A DNA stretch of 64,000 nucleotides, taken from positions 1-64,000 of the forward strand of contig CAWDMB010000006.1 in assembly GCA_963803375.1 (NCBI GenBank), given 5' to 3'. Below, in pieces: positions 1 through 7,857 of the stretch (position 1 is the first letter of the stretch; each line of letters begins with the position of its first letter). The notes under the pieces are model-generated. The model had not been told where the DNA came from and did no database searches. It was given only the letters and a program-made list of their open reading frames with translations. Both the position numbers and the translations under genes were made by a program. Source of the stretch: JAOPZW01 sp963803375 (GTDB taxonomy: Bacteria > Actinomycetota > Thermoleophilia > Solirubrobacterales > Solirubrobacteraceae).

Positions 1-2
1 TG

Positions 3-749
3 GCGCGGATCCGCGAGGCCAAGGCGGCGCTGGAGGCCGAGGCCAAGGCGGCCGAGGAGGCGCGGCGCGCCGAGATGCGCGTCGAGGGCCGAGAGCCGCG
101 CAACCCGCCCGGCGGGCGTGACCCGTTTGCGCCCAAGCCCAAGGCGCAGCGCAACTTCACCGACCCCGACAGCCGAATCATGATGACCGCCGACGGCGCG
201 TTTCACCAATGCTTCAACGGCCAGGCGATCGTCGATTCCGCCTTCCAGGTCATCGTCGCGGCCGAGCTGTCCGATCAGGCGCCCGACGCGCGGCTGCTGG
301 AAGCATCGCTTGATCAGTTGGGCGAGAACCTGACCAGCATCGACGCCGAGCTGCCCACGAACGCGGCGCTGCTTGGGGACGCCGGCTACTTCTCCGAGCA
401 CAACATCACGATCACCGAGGCGCACGGCCTGGACCCGCACCTGGCGACCGGACGCTTCAAGCACTCAGAACCACCGGCCCCGGCGCCGCGCGGACCAGTC
501 CCCAAGAACGCAACGGCCAAGCAGCTGATGGCCCGCAAGCTCGCCAAGAATGCCGGCGCCGCGCTCTACGCGCGACGCAAGACGATCGTCGAACCCGTCT
601 TCGGTCAGATCGACACCGTCCAGAACGCGCGCCAGCTCAGGCTGCGCGGCAAGCCCGCTGCCCGCGCCCAATGGCGCTTCCACTGCGCCGTACACAACCT
701 GCTCAAGCTGCAGCGCAACGGCGGCCTGGCACTGATCCCCACCGGATGA
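3..749 (+). CDS. IS1182-like DDE transposase, 3' part (cut by window edge)
   Basis: The frame is open from the first bases of the window, so the true start lies outside it. The first ~25 residues are a charged, Ala/Glu/Lys-rich helical stretch. Then come the signatures of the catalytic half of IS1182-type transposases: DPDSRIM, the FNGQAIVD block, and a GDAGY block that carries one catalytic Asp. The C-terminal part, with VEPVFGQID, probably supplies the catalytic Glu and ends in a helix rich in W, F, H and N residues. Family membership is recognised from these motifs. No inverted repeat could be fixed in the 290 bases after the stop, so the element's right end is unknown. It marks an accessory edge next to the nuclease-like and DUF6883/DUF4926 genes. 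Confidence 0.8.
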   Translation, partial: ARIREAKAALEAEAKAAEEARRAEMRVEGREPRNPPGGRDPFAPKPKAQRNFTDPDSRIMMTADGAFHQCFNGQAIVDSAFQVIVAAELSDQAPDARLLEASLDQLGENLTSIDAELPTNAALLGDAGYFSEHNITITEAHGLDPHLATGRFKHSEPPAPAPRGPVPKNATAKQLMARKLAKNAGAALYARRKTIVEPVFGQIDTVQNARQLRLRGKPAARAQWRFHCAVHNLLKLQRNGGLALIPTG

Positions 750-984
750 TCGGCCAAGGACGCCTCCGCGGAAGCGTCGCGCACGGTCCCACAGGACACT
801 CAACCAGCCTGACACCCGCCACACAGCCCACCCGCCACCAGCGGCCCGGTGCCGGTCCGCCTGCACCCGTTACCGACACAGGCTCCTAGCCGTCGCTCGC
901 GAGTGGCCGTCCGAGCTACTGCCCGTCGAGGCTCCGGTCGGGAGCCTGCCGGACACGCACCGTGACTGCTCGCGCGAGAGGCGG

Positions 985-1027
985 CCGTTCGAACGGTCCT
1001 TTGCCCTGCGACCGCGGAGCGTAGGAT
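985..1027 (+). promoter_or_regulatory. Palindrome plus possible promoter upstream of the nuclease-like gene
   Basis: A perfect 12-bp palindrome, CCGTTCGAACGG, lies at 985-996. It is followed by a -35-like TTGCCC (1001-1006) and a -10-like TAGGAT (1022-1027) with a 15-base spacer, 11 bases before the ATG at 1039. The spacer is short and the promoter call is weak; the palindrome is seen directly and could be an operator. The rest of 750-1038 shows no gene I can support. Confidence 0.35.
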
Positions 1028-1038
1028 CCGCGTGGCCG

Positions 1039-2049
1039 ATGGCTGACCCCATGGAGATCCAGCTCCGCGAGGAGCGGCAGGCCAGTCCCGTCGAGGATCC
1101 CGTCGGCGCGCTCGTGGCGGTGACGCGGCCGATCCTCGTCAGCATCCTGGCCTCGATCGGCACCCAGTACATGGATGAGTACGAGGCTGACCGGGGGACG
1201 ATGCCGCTCCGGATGCTCGGACGGCTGCGCAAGCAGGGCGACGGCGACACAGGGATCGCATTCGAGTACGCGATCCACGACGCGGTGCGTAACCGGAACC
1301 CCGTCGTGCAAGACCGGGTCGCCGACGCACTGACGCAGTGCCGGATCACGAGAGGTGATCCCGCGTCCATCCTCTTCGCGATTGAGAAGCAAGGCTCCCA
1401 GCAGCTAATCGACACGGAGTTCAGCCTGGTGACCGACGACTCGCGGTGGCTCTCGGGGAAGCGCGGTCAGCCGCCGAAGCTGAAGAACTACATGAACCAG
1501 CTCGCTGCAGCATTCCGGCGCCCAACCACGCGGCTGAATCTCCCCCAGAGCATCCGCGGACTATGGAAGGCGGACCTCTTTCTCGGCTCGAGCGAGCCGG
1601 ACCACTGGGTCGGGACGACGGTCAAGTACAACCCCTCACAACTCGAGGCTGCATCAGGGCTCCGGGTCGCGATCGTTCCGACCCAGTCTGGCCGTAGCGA
1701 TGCCATCCGATTCGACGAAGCCAAGAACCTCGTTGTCTGTCCGATCCCGCACGACGCGAGCTTCATGCAAACGTTCCACGAGGGCTGGCGCGTCGCACAG
1801 GCGCTGTGCGAGACAGACTTTGAGATGCCGAAGGACGTGGACATCCCGAATCCCTTGCACCGCGAGGCAGCGCGCGTCTTCGCGGAGCGCCGCGATTTCG
1901 CGATCGGCGAGGTCATTCAGGCGACTGAGAAGTTTGCCCAGCCGCACCTCCTCGAGACGAAGACGGAGCACGTCGCTACGGCGTCGTTCCAGGCGACCGA
2001 CGAGCCGGACACCCGGACGATCGTGGGGCCGTTCCTGCTGGCAACCTGA
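1039..2049 (+). CDS. Uncharacterised protein with a PD-(D/E)XK nuclease-like pattern
   Basis: A 336-residue soluble protein with no signal peptide or membrane segment. I do not recognise a named family. Between residues 170 and 200 a tryptophan-containing strand carries D179 and, after a turn, T194-V-K196. With E76 in the earlier helix FEYAIHDAV this fits the E...D...(E/Q/T)xK arrangement of PD-(D/E)XK nucleases such as restriction enzymes. That match is by eye and is inference. No methyltransferase or helicase is adjacent, so it would be an orphan nuclease or a single-protein defence effector. ATG 1039 was chosen because it follows the promoter-like motifs; no clear Shine-Dalgarno is visible. 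Base composition is slightly less G+C-biased than in the housekeeping genes further right, in keeping with acquired DNA next to a transposase. Confidence 0.5.
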   Translation: MADPMEIQLREERQASPVEDPVGALVAVTRPILVSILASIGTQYMDEYEADRGTMPLRMLGRLRKQGDGDTGIAFEYAIHDAVRNRNPVVQDRVADALTQCRITRGDPASILFAIEKQGSQQLIDTEFSLVTDDSRWLSGKRGQPPKLKNYMNQLAAAFRRPTTRLNLPQSIRGLWKADLFLGSSEPDHWVGTTVKYNPSQLEAASGLRVAIVPTQSGRSDAIRFDEAKNLVVCPIPHDASFMQTFHEGWRVAQALCETDFEMPKDVDIPNPLHREAARVFAERRDFAIGEVIQATEKFAQPHLLETKTEHVATASFQATDEPDTRTIVGPFLLAT

Positions 2050-2699
2050 CTCGAAGCCCCGATAACGCGAAGCGACGCCTGCACCTCCGCAGTGCTGAGG
2101 CTTCCTCCGTCAGGCGATTGGCCCGCAGCGGCTTCCCGCGCGCTCTTGGTCGCCGGGTGTCCGACTTCCAGCAGTCCGACAGCTCGGTGAGGATGTTCCC
2201 TTGACCGGTTGCGGGCGGCCGTCCTCGCCGGCGCTCACACGCCACCGGGGGCTCCGCCCTCAGTCCCGTGCCCGCGTCACCGCCGCGCGGCGCGGCCAGC
2301 GCGAGTCAGGTCACAACAGCGATCGCCACACAGCTCGCTCGCCGCGGTGGCGCTCAGCTCGGCAAGCCCTGCGGTCGACGAGCGCGAACGGGATCGGCAC
2401 CGAGGGGCACACGCGCGTGGCGGTCATCGTCGACCAAGGGTGCGGCTGCCAGCCGTGGAGGGTTCCGGGCGTGGGCGGGGTCGGGCAAGGGTCGTCCACG
2501 ACAAAGAGTCCACAGATGACGTGCTCGCGCATCCGCGCGCGAGCGCGGCCGACGAGCGTTCAGGCACGGACAGCGCCGCGCTCGCGCCGGAGCCCGAAGT
2601 GTCGCCCCGCAGGTTGCGCCTTCGGAAGCCTCGATCGACGCATACTGGCGCCGGACGGGTTGACCCGCCGCCCCGGCACAACCCAGGTACGGTGCGCGC
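2050..2699. other. 650-base stretch without a supported gene
   Basis: Several overlapping frames are open here on both strands, as expected at this G+C content. None gives a recognisable domain, a good ribosome-binding site or a convincing codon pattern. It separates the nuclease-like gene from the DUF6883 gene and may hold the latter's promoter. A minus-strand frame around 2311-2532 was considered and not called. Confidence 0.5.
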
Positions 2700-3050
2700 G
2701 TGAGTCAGCCCATCCGGCTCCCCAGCGCGACCCGCGCGACTATCCCAACCGACAAGCTCGCTCGCTACGCCCTTGACCCGAACCACCCGCGGGGGCGCCA
2801 CAAGGCGCGCGTGTTCGCCTCCGCGCTCGGCATCACGGCCGACGACTGGCGCTACCTGTATGACCAGATCCTCGAGGCGTTGCCAGACGCTCCGGTGCGA
2901 TCGACCCGGATCACTCCGTTCGGCGTGACATACGAGGTCGTGGTCTCCATCGACGGCCTCAACGGCGCCACTGTGCCCGTCGTCACCATATGGATCGTCG
3001 AGGTGGGCAAGCCGCCGCGCCTGACATCGACGTGGGTCGACATCCCATGA
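2700..3050 (+). CDS. DUF6883 domain protein
   Basis: A 116-residue protein starting at GTG 2700. It matches my recollection of DUF6883: an N-terminal KL-x-YALDP-NHP-G-HKARVF-like block (residues ~18-40), a helical middle containing WRYLYDQIL, and a C-terminal beta region with YEVVVSIDG and TIWIVEVG ending in PRLTSTWVDIP. DUF6883 proteins are often encoded next to DUF4926 proteins and the domain also appears at the ends of polymorphic-toxin-like proteins; the biochemical role is not established. The next gene, 12 bases downstream, is a DUF4926 protein, so the two probably form one transcript and a two-protein module. A toxin/antidote role is speculation. Confidence 0.72.
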   Translation: MSQPIRLPSATRATIPTDKLARYALDPNHPRGRHKARVFASALGITADDWRYLYDQILEALPDAPVRSTRITPFGVTYEVVVSIDGLNGATVPVVTIWIVEVGKPPRLTSTWVDIP

Positions 3051-3062
3051 CGCGCTGCGACA

Positions 3063-3290
3063 ATGACACACATGGCACGTGCGAAACATGCCGTGCTCGA
3101 CGTCGTCGAGCTGCTCGCCGACTCCGGTCGCTGGCCCGCCGGAACAATCGGGACCGTCGTCGAGGCAGACAACGAGCAAGCGCTCGTCGAGATCAGCGAC
3201 GATCGCGGGCACGCGCTCGACTTCGTGACCCTCCCCCAGGACGCCCTCGCTCCCGCGCCCGATCACGCCACCGAGCGCTTCGCGTCCTGA
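3063..3290 (+). CDS. DUF4926 domain protein
   Basis: A 75-residue small beta-rich protein. The pattern LDVVELLAD, then PAGTIGTVVE, then ALVEISDDRG and LPQDAL is the characteristic DUF4926 layout, an SH3-like barrel of about 60-70 residues. The ATG at 3063 is used; an in-frame ATG at 3072 is also possible and would shorten it by three residues. It lies 12 bases after the DUF6883 gene on the same strand, so co-expression is likely. Function is unknown; pairing with DUF6883 is the best clue. A small barrel partner could be the neutralising half of a pair, but no direct evidence is visible. Confidence 0.72.
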   Translation: MTHMARAKHAVLDVVELLADSGRWPAGTIGTVVEADNEQALVEISDDRGHALDFVTLPQDALAPAPDHATERFAS

Positions 3291-3380
3291 ACGCACACCG
3301 ACGGACCACATATCCCGCGAAATGACGATGCGCACGGCCAGTAGCGTTGTTCTGGCCGAACAACGAGCGAGGAGGCTGCC

Positions 3381-4136
3381 ATGGCACGGATCGACGAGCT
3401 CGTCGACGGGATCTACCGCATCTCGACGACGGTCGACCTGGACGGCTTCGATTTTCAGTTCAACCAGTTCCTGATCGACGACGAGCGCTCGGCGCTCATC
3501 CATACCGGGATGTACGCCATGTACGACGACGTCCGGAGCGCCGTCGAAGAGGTGCTGGACCCCGGCAGGCTCGTGTACGTGATCCTGCTGCACTTCGAGT
3601 CCGACGAGTGTGGAGGAATGGACCGCTTTCTGGAGGGCGCTCCCGACTCGGCCCTGGCGTGCAGCGCGGCGAGCGTGCAGCTGAACCTGAGCGGCTGGAA
3701 CTACCGCGGCCGCGTGGAGGGCCACCAGGACGGCGAGGTGATCGACCTCGGGAGGCACAAGCTGCGCTTCCTCGAGACACCGCATGTCCACCACTGGGAC
3801 TCGATGATGCTCTTCGACGAGACGACGAAGAGTGTGTTCCCCTCGGACCTGTTCATCCAGCCGGGCGACCAGCCGCCCATCGTGACCGAGAACCTCGGCG
3901 GCGAGATGTGCCGCTTCTACGGGGAGATGGGGATCTTCGCTCACGAGGGCCCCGTCCGCCATGTGGTGGACCGGATCGACAGACTGGATCCGGACTGGAT
4001 ACACGGCATGCACGGCGGAAGTCTTCGGCGCGAGACGATCCCCTCTTTCGTGCGCGCGCTGCGCGAGGAGCCGTTCGCGTACCGGGGAAAGGTGCTCGGG
4101 CGTGAACTCCCTACGGAAACCGGAGCCGCACGGTAG
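3381..4136 (+). CDS. ODP-type (flavodiiron-like) metallo-beta-lactamase fold protein
   Basis: A 251-residue protein with a strong AGGAGG five bases before ATG 3381. The fold is that of the oxygen-binding di-iron domain of flavodiiron proteins. Visible ligand-type residues are H71, E73 and D75 in HFESDE, H138 in HHWDSM, D156 in PSDLF and H211 in MHGG. In canonical flavodiiron proteins the first motif is HxExDH; here the last His is Glu76, so one metal ligand is altered. There is no flavodoxin domain after the barrel, and length fits a stand-alone ODP protein. It may be a di-iron oxygen or NO reductase partner, or a hydrolase that kept only part of the site. The redox genes that follow (flavoprotein, TlpA-like) point to a redox role. 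Confidence 0.7.
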   Translation: MARIDELVDGIYRISTTVDLDGFDFQFNQFLIDDERSALIHTGMYAMYDDVRSAVEEVLDPGRLVYVILLHFESDECGGMDRFLEGAPDSALACSAASVQLNLSGWNYRGRVEGHQDGEVIDLGRHKLRFLETPHVHHWDSMMLFDETTKSVFPSDLFIQPGDQPPIVTENLGGEMCRFYGEMGIFAHEGPVRHVVDRIDRLDPDWIHGMHGGSLRRETIPSFVRALREEPFAYRGKVLGRELPTETGAAR

Positions 4137-4502
4137 TCGGCCGGCTGACAAGCCCGGCTCAAGCAGGGCGACGTGGAGGAACCGTGCCCACACGCGCGGA
4201 CACAGAGGGATCCGCGACGCCGCAGCATGGACCCTTCCCGATTCTCGTCGTTTCAGGCTCCTGAAGATCCGTGCCTGAACGCGAGGTGGCGAGGGCGTTG
4301 CTCGGTCTGGTTCGGTACGCCGAACCCGGCCACGGCGGTCCGGATCTGCCTGGAGCAGAGAGCGCTCGGCACTCGCTCGGGTCCGGTGTTCGGCCGGGCC
4401 GCGGCCGGTGGTCGTTCTGGCGTTGGCCCGTCGCGTTCCCCTCCGGGCGAGGGGTCTGGGCCGAACCCCGGACATGGCGTCTCCCTTCCTGTCGTCGTTG
4501 AC
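4137..4502. other. 366-base stretch between convergent genes, nothing supported
   Basis: It lies between the ODP gene (plus strand) and the flavoprotein gene (minus strand), which end towards each other. Short frames exist but none shows a domain or a ribosome-binding site. No strong terminator hairpin was identified. Confidence 0.5.
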
Positions 4503-6191
4503 CTACGCTTGCCCTGAAGCGATCGAGGCGTGGAGTGAGCGAACGACCAGCGCGCCGTCTCCCACTGCCGCCGCCACGCGCTTCGTGGAGCCTCTGCGGA
4601 CGTCGCCGATCGCAAAGACGCCCGCGCGCGTGCACTCGAGCAGGAGCGGGTCGCGATCCGCCCCGTTCCAGTGCCGGGGGAAGTCGGGGTGGCGCCTCGC
4701 CTCCTCACCGGTGACCACGAAGCCCTTGTCGTCCTGGCCCACGAACTGGACCAGCCCCTCCGACCTCGGGGAGGCGCCGATCATCGCGAATAGCGCCGAG
4801 GTCTCGACCCGGCGGTCGAGACCCGCACCCGAGATCACCACGGCTTCGAGCTTCTCGTCCCCCTCGATCGATCTCACCTCACACCCGGACCAGACGCGGA
4901 CGTTCGACTTGGCCTCGATCTGGTCGACCAGGTAACGCGACATCGCCGCCTCAAGCGGTCGCCGGGCCACGACGTGGACCTCGCGCGCGTGGTCGGCCAA
5001 CTTGACCACGGCCTGCCCGGCTGAGTTCGCTCCGCCCACGACCACGACGTCCTCCTCCGAGCACTGCTGCGCCTCGACGTGCGTCGCCGCGTAGTAAAGG
5101 CCCAGACCCTCGAACCGATCCGCGTTCTCCGCGGGCAGCCGGCGATAGTCCGCGCCCGGCGCCAGGACGACGCATCGGCCGCGGACGCGCTGACCGTCGG
5201 CTAGCCCGATCTCGCGGAAGCCGCCGTCGTGCGGCTCTGAGACCTGGGAGGCCTCATGGACGCTGGAGATCACGGCGCCGAACTTTCGCGCCTGGAGCGT
5301 CGCCCGCCGGGCGAGGTCGGCGCCGGTGAGGCCCGTCGGAAAGCCGAGGTAGTTCTCTATCCGCGCGCTCGTGCCCGCCTGACCGCCCGGGGCGAAGCGC
5401 TCGACCACGACCGTGCTGAGGCCCTCGGAGGAGGCGTAGACCGCCGTGGCGAGCCCGGCCGGGCCGCCGCCGAGCACCACGACGTCAAAGCTCTGGCCGT
5501 CGATCTGCGATCGTAGCCCGAGCTCATCGGCGACCGACGTCACAGTCGCTCGCCGGATGACGCTGTCGGATTGGACCAGGACCGGGCACTCGGCCTCCCC
5601 GATGCCAAGCCCTTCGATCAGGATCCGGCTGTCGGCGTCGGTGGCGAGGTCGTGCCAGGTGAACGGGACGAGGTTGCGCTCCAAGAGGTCCCTTACGGCG
5701 AAGGACTCTCCCGACCATCGTGAGCCGATCAGCCGCTGCTGACCCAGACCGCGGCCCTGAAGCCACTCTCGGCGGGTGACCATCGTCCGCAGGAGCAGGT
5801 CGCCTAGCTCGGCCGTGGTTGCGACGACCCGGCGCACATCCTCCGGCGGGAGCGCCACGAGCGAGGTAGGCTCGGCCGCGTACCCGGCGGCAAGGGTCGG
5901 CTCGCCGGTAAACATCGAGATGTCGGCGGCGAACGTTCCCGCCCTGCACTGGGTGAAGTACCGATCGCCCTCCGGCGCGTGGTCGATGATGTCGATGGCT
6001 CCGCTCTGGACCACGTAGAGCGGGGCCTCGCGCTGGCCGTGCTCGAACACGACGTCCCCGCGCGCGAACGTGAGCTGAGTGCCGATCTCCGCCAGATACT
6101 CGATCTGCTCCGGCGTGAGCCGGGGAAAGAGCGTCGGATGGTCGGGGTCGAGGAAGTCCTCTACCGGGGTCGGTGCGTAGTCGCTCGCCAT
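4503..6191 (-). CDS. Cyclic-nucleotide-domain / thioredoxin-reductase-like FAD oxidoreductase (paralogue A)
   Basis: A 562-residue protein from ATG 6191; the frame stays open to 6248 but this Met best fits the homologous start. Residues ~20-140 form a cyclic-nucleotide-binding (CRP-type) domain. A short segment follows that resembles a degenerate thioredoxin/glutaredoxin domain (LVPFTWHDL...). From ~220 to the end is a thioredoxin-reductase-like flavoprotein: FAD motif GGGPAGLA, the SARIENYLGFP block, NAD(P)H motif VVGGANSAGQA and terminal FAD motif GDVRRGSTKR. Where thioredoxin reductases have CATC, this protein has AATH, so the redox-active disulfide is absent. It is probably an NAD(P)H oxidoreductase with another acceptor, possibly gated by nucleotide or ligand binding. 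Paralogue B at 10289-11938 has the same layout. Confidence 0.85.
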   Translation of the reverse strand: MASDYAPTPVEDFLDPDHPTLFPRLTPEQIEYLAEIGTQLTFARGDVVFEHGQREAPLYVVQSGAIDIIDHAPEGDRYFTQCRAGTFAADISMFTGEPTLAAGYAAEPTSLVALPPEDVRRVVATTAELGDLLLRTMVTRREWLQGRGLGQQRLIGSRWSGESFAVRDLLERNLVPFTWHDLATDADSRILIEGLGIGEAECPVLVQSDSVIRRATVTSVADELGLRSQIDGQSFDVVVLGGGPAGLATAVYASSEGLSTVVVERFAPGGQAGTSARIENYLGFPTGLTGADLARRATLQARKFGAVISSVHEASQVSEPHDGGFREIGLADGQRVRGRCVVLAPGADYRRLPAENADRFEGLGLYYAATHVEAQQCSEEDVVVVGGANSAGQAVVKLADHAREVHVVARRPLEAAMSRYLVDQIEAKSNVRVWSGCEVRSIEGDEKLEAVVISGAGLDRRVETSALFAMIGASPRSEGLVQFVGQDDKGFVVTGEEARRHPDFPRHWNGADRDPLLLECTRAGVFAIGDVRRGSTKRVAAAVGDGALVVRSLHASIASGQA

Positions 6192-6534
6192 CGCTGGCGC
6201 CCGACTGTACGCCGCCGAGCCGGCGCACCCGCCGCAGCCGATCACCACTCGCGCCTGAAGGCGCCGATGGCGCCTTGCCCGCGAGTCACGGCGATCGGAG
6301 CGCGATCACGGGCGATCTCCGCCGCTTCAGCCCGAGCAGGAGTCCCTTTCCCCCTCTTCTGTCGAAGGAACTTGCAAGAGCTGCTGTACGCGGTGGGTAT
6401 GGAGTCTGTGGAGCTTTCAGATCCAGAAAGCGCCTCTTGGTCGCCACCACGGCCGCGCACAGCCAGGTGTCGACGCGTCGACACCGTGACCTGGAAGGAT
6501 CGTGTACCGGCACCGCTGAAGGCCGAGCCCGTCG
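6192..6534. other. 343-base upstream region of paralogue A
   Basis: No gene is supported here. It contains the perfect 20-bp palindrome listed separately (6466-6485). A minus-strand frame at 6242-6484 is open but has no recognisable domain or ribosome-binding site and overlaps the palindrome. Confidence 0.5.
6466..6485. promoter_or_regulatory. Perfect 20-bp palindrome (operator candidate)
   Basis: GGTGTCGACGCGTCGACACC reads identically on both strands with no spacer. It lies about 275 bases before the start of the cyclic-nucleotide-domain flavoprotein (6191) and about 50 bases after the stop of the TlpA-like gene, on the side where a promoter for the flavoprotein could lie. A dimeric regulator site is the simplest reading. 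It could also be a terminator stem, but it has no T-run and no loop. Confidence 0.5.
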
Positions 6535-7542
6535 CTAGCCGAAGGTGAAGACGTATGCCTCGACGCCCGCATCGAGGAATGTGATCTCGAACGTGCGCTC
6601 CGTGATCGACCCGGGCTCGCGCACCAGCTGATAGAGCCGCGGCTGGACCAGCGTTCCCCGGCCCTCCTCGTCGACGTCCAACCCGTGGGCTGCGCCAGGC
6701 GCTTTGCCGTCGACCAGCACGCGGAACGGGACGGCCGTGCCCGCCCGCGAGCGCAGGACGAGATGGAGGTCGCGCGCATGGAAGCGGAAGGCGATTCGCC
6801 CCCCGGCTTCGTTCAGCACGCTCGCCTGCCCCTCGATCGTCCAGTTCCCGGCCAGGGCCCAGGTGTTGAGCTGCAACGACTCGGGCGCGACGTAGCTGCG
6901 AGGCTCGTCGTACGCGACACCGTCGGGAGAGTCGAGGTTCTGCGCCTGGGCGTAGCCGAGGTAGGTCTCGGGAGAGCGCAGGTTCGTCCAGTCGGCTTGC
7001 GCCTCGAATCCGTCGGGCGCGACAGAGACGAGCTCGTTATCGATGCCCTCGCCCGCGGCCTCGCGCAGCAGCTGCTGGATCATCCACTCGCCTTCGTCGT
7101 ACTCGCCCTCGCCAAAGTGGTGGTACCGGATCCGGCCCTCCGCGTCTGCGAGGTAGACGGCCGGCCAGTACCGGTTGGCGAAGGCGCTCCACACCCCGTA
7201 GTCGCTGTCGAGCGCGATCGGGTACTCGACTCTCATGGCCTGCGCGGCCTCGCGGACGTTCTCGACCTCGCGCTCGAACGGGAACTCGGGCGTATGGACG
7301 CCGATGACGACGAGCCCCAGGTCGCGGTATTTCGCGGCCCACGCGCGCACGAAGGCCAGCGTGCGGAGCCAGTTGATGCAGGTGTACGTCCAGAAATCGA
7401 CGAGAACGACCCGCCCACGCAGCTCCGCCGGGGTGAGAGGCGACGAGTTCAGCCAGCCGGTCGCCCCGTCGAAACCAGGGAGGTGACCCTCGATGGGCAA
7501 CGCGGCCGTGCGCGGATGGCGGCGCGCGCCGAAGAGGCTCAC
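6535..7542 (-). CDS. DipZ/TlpA-like thioredoxin-fold protein with C-terminal carbohydrate-module-like domain
   Basis: A 335-residue protein. GTG 7542 is chosen because GGAGGT stands eight bases upstream; the frame continues further 5' without homology. Residues ~40-180 form a TlpA/AhpC-like thioredoxin fold, with the VVLVDFWTYTCINWLRT block, GVHTPEF and WPAVYLADAEGRI. The family motif is C-I-N-C; here residues 55-58 are C-I-N-W, so the resolving cysteine is lost. Residues ~200-335 are beta-rich and match the C-terminal part of DipZ-type proteins, described as a carbohydrate-binding-like module. No DsbD-type membrane domain and no signal peptide are present, so it looks cytoplasmic or is a detached DipZ C-terminal half. 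The single Cys may support a peroxidase-like or non-catalytic role. Its GTG overlaps the stop of an upstream hydrolase fragment. Confidence 0.8.
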   Translation of the reverse strand: MSLFGARRHPRTAALPIEGHLPGFDGATGWLNSSPLTPAELRGRVVLVDFWTYTCINWLRTLAFVRAWAAKYRDLGLVVIGVHTPEFPFEREVENVREAAQAMRVEYPIALDSDYGVWSAFANRYWPAVYLADAEGRIRYHHFGEGEYDEGEWMIQQLLREAAGEGIDNELVSVAPDGFEAQADWTNLRSPETYLGYAQAQNLDSPDGVAYDEPRSYVAPESLQLNTWALAGNWTIEGQASVLNEAGGRIAFRFHARDLHLVLRSRAGTAVPFRVLVDGKAPGAAHGLDVDEEGRGTLVQPRLYQLVREPGSITERTFEITFLDAGVEAYVFTFG

Positions 7543-7802
7543 GTCCCGCGACCTCCGGCTTGGAGAACGGCGTCCGCGAAAGCCTCCGGGGCTTCGTGCG
7601 GAAGGTTGTGTCCGATGCCGCCCGCGATCGTCCGGTGCGAATACGCGCGCGAGAATTTCATCGTGCAGGCACTCGCCGCGGGATGGTGCGCCACCGGCAT
7701 CACCCGCGTCGAGGAACGCTCTCCCGCAACGAGGTCTCGGTTTCGCCCCACCCAACGATCGACGCCGGCGAGGGTTCGCTCAGGAGCGCCTGTCGGCGGC
7801 AT
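7539..7802 (-). pseudogene. C-terminal fragment of an alpha/beta hydrolase
   Basis: About 87 codons are open. The last ~40 residues, with AGGIGHNLPHEAPEAFADA, look like the His-containing C-terminus of haloalkane-dehalogenase or epoxide-hydrolase-like alpha/beta hydrolases. The nucleophile elbow and most of the fold are missing. Just upstream is a strong AGAGGAGG followed by an ATG in a different frame that stops after 12 codons, which fits an original start now detached by deletion and frame change. The stop overlaps the GTG of the TlpA-like gene, so translational coupling may once have existed. Confidence 0.55.
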
Positions 7803-7857
7803 GAGCCAGTGCTCGCATGGAACCTCCTCTAGAAGAGAGCCGCAGCGAATGGCGTCA

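Noticed and set aside
2311..2532. Minus-strand frame of 73 codons in the long gap
   Set aside because: No ribosome-binding site, no domain and no coding-like codon pattern.
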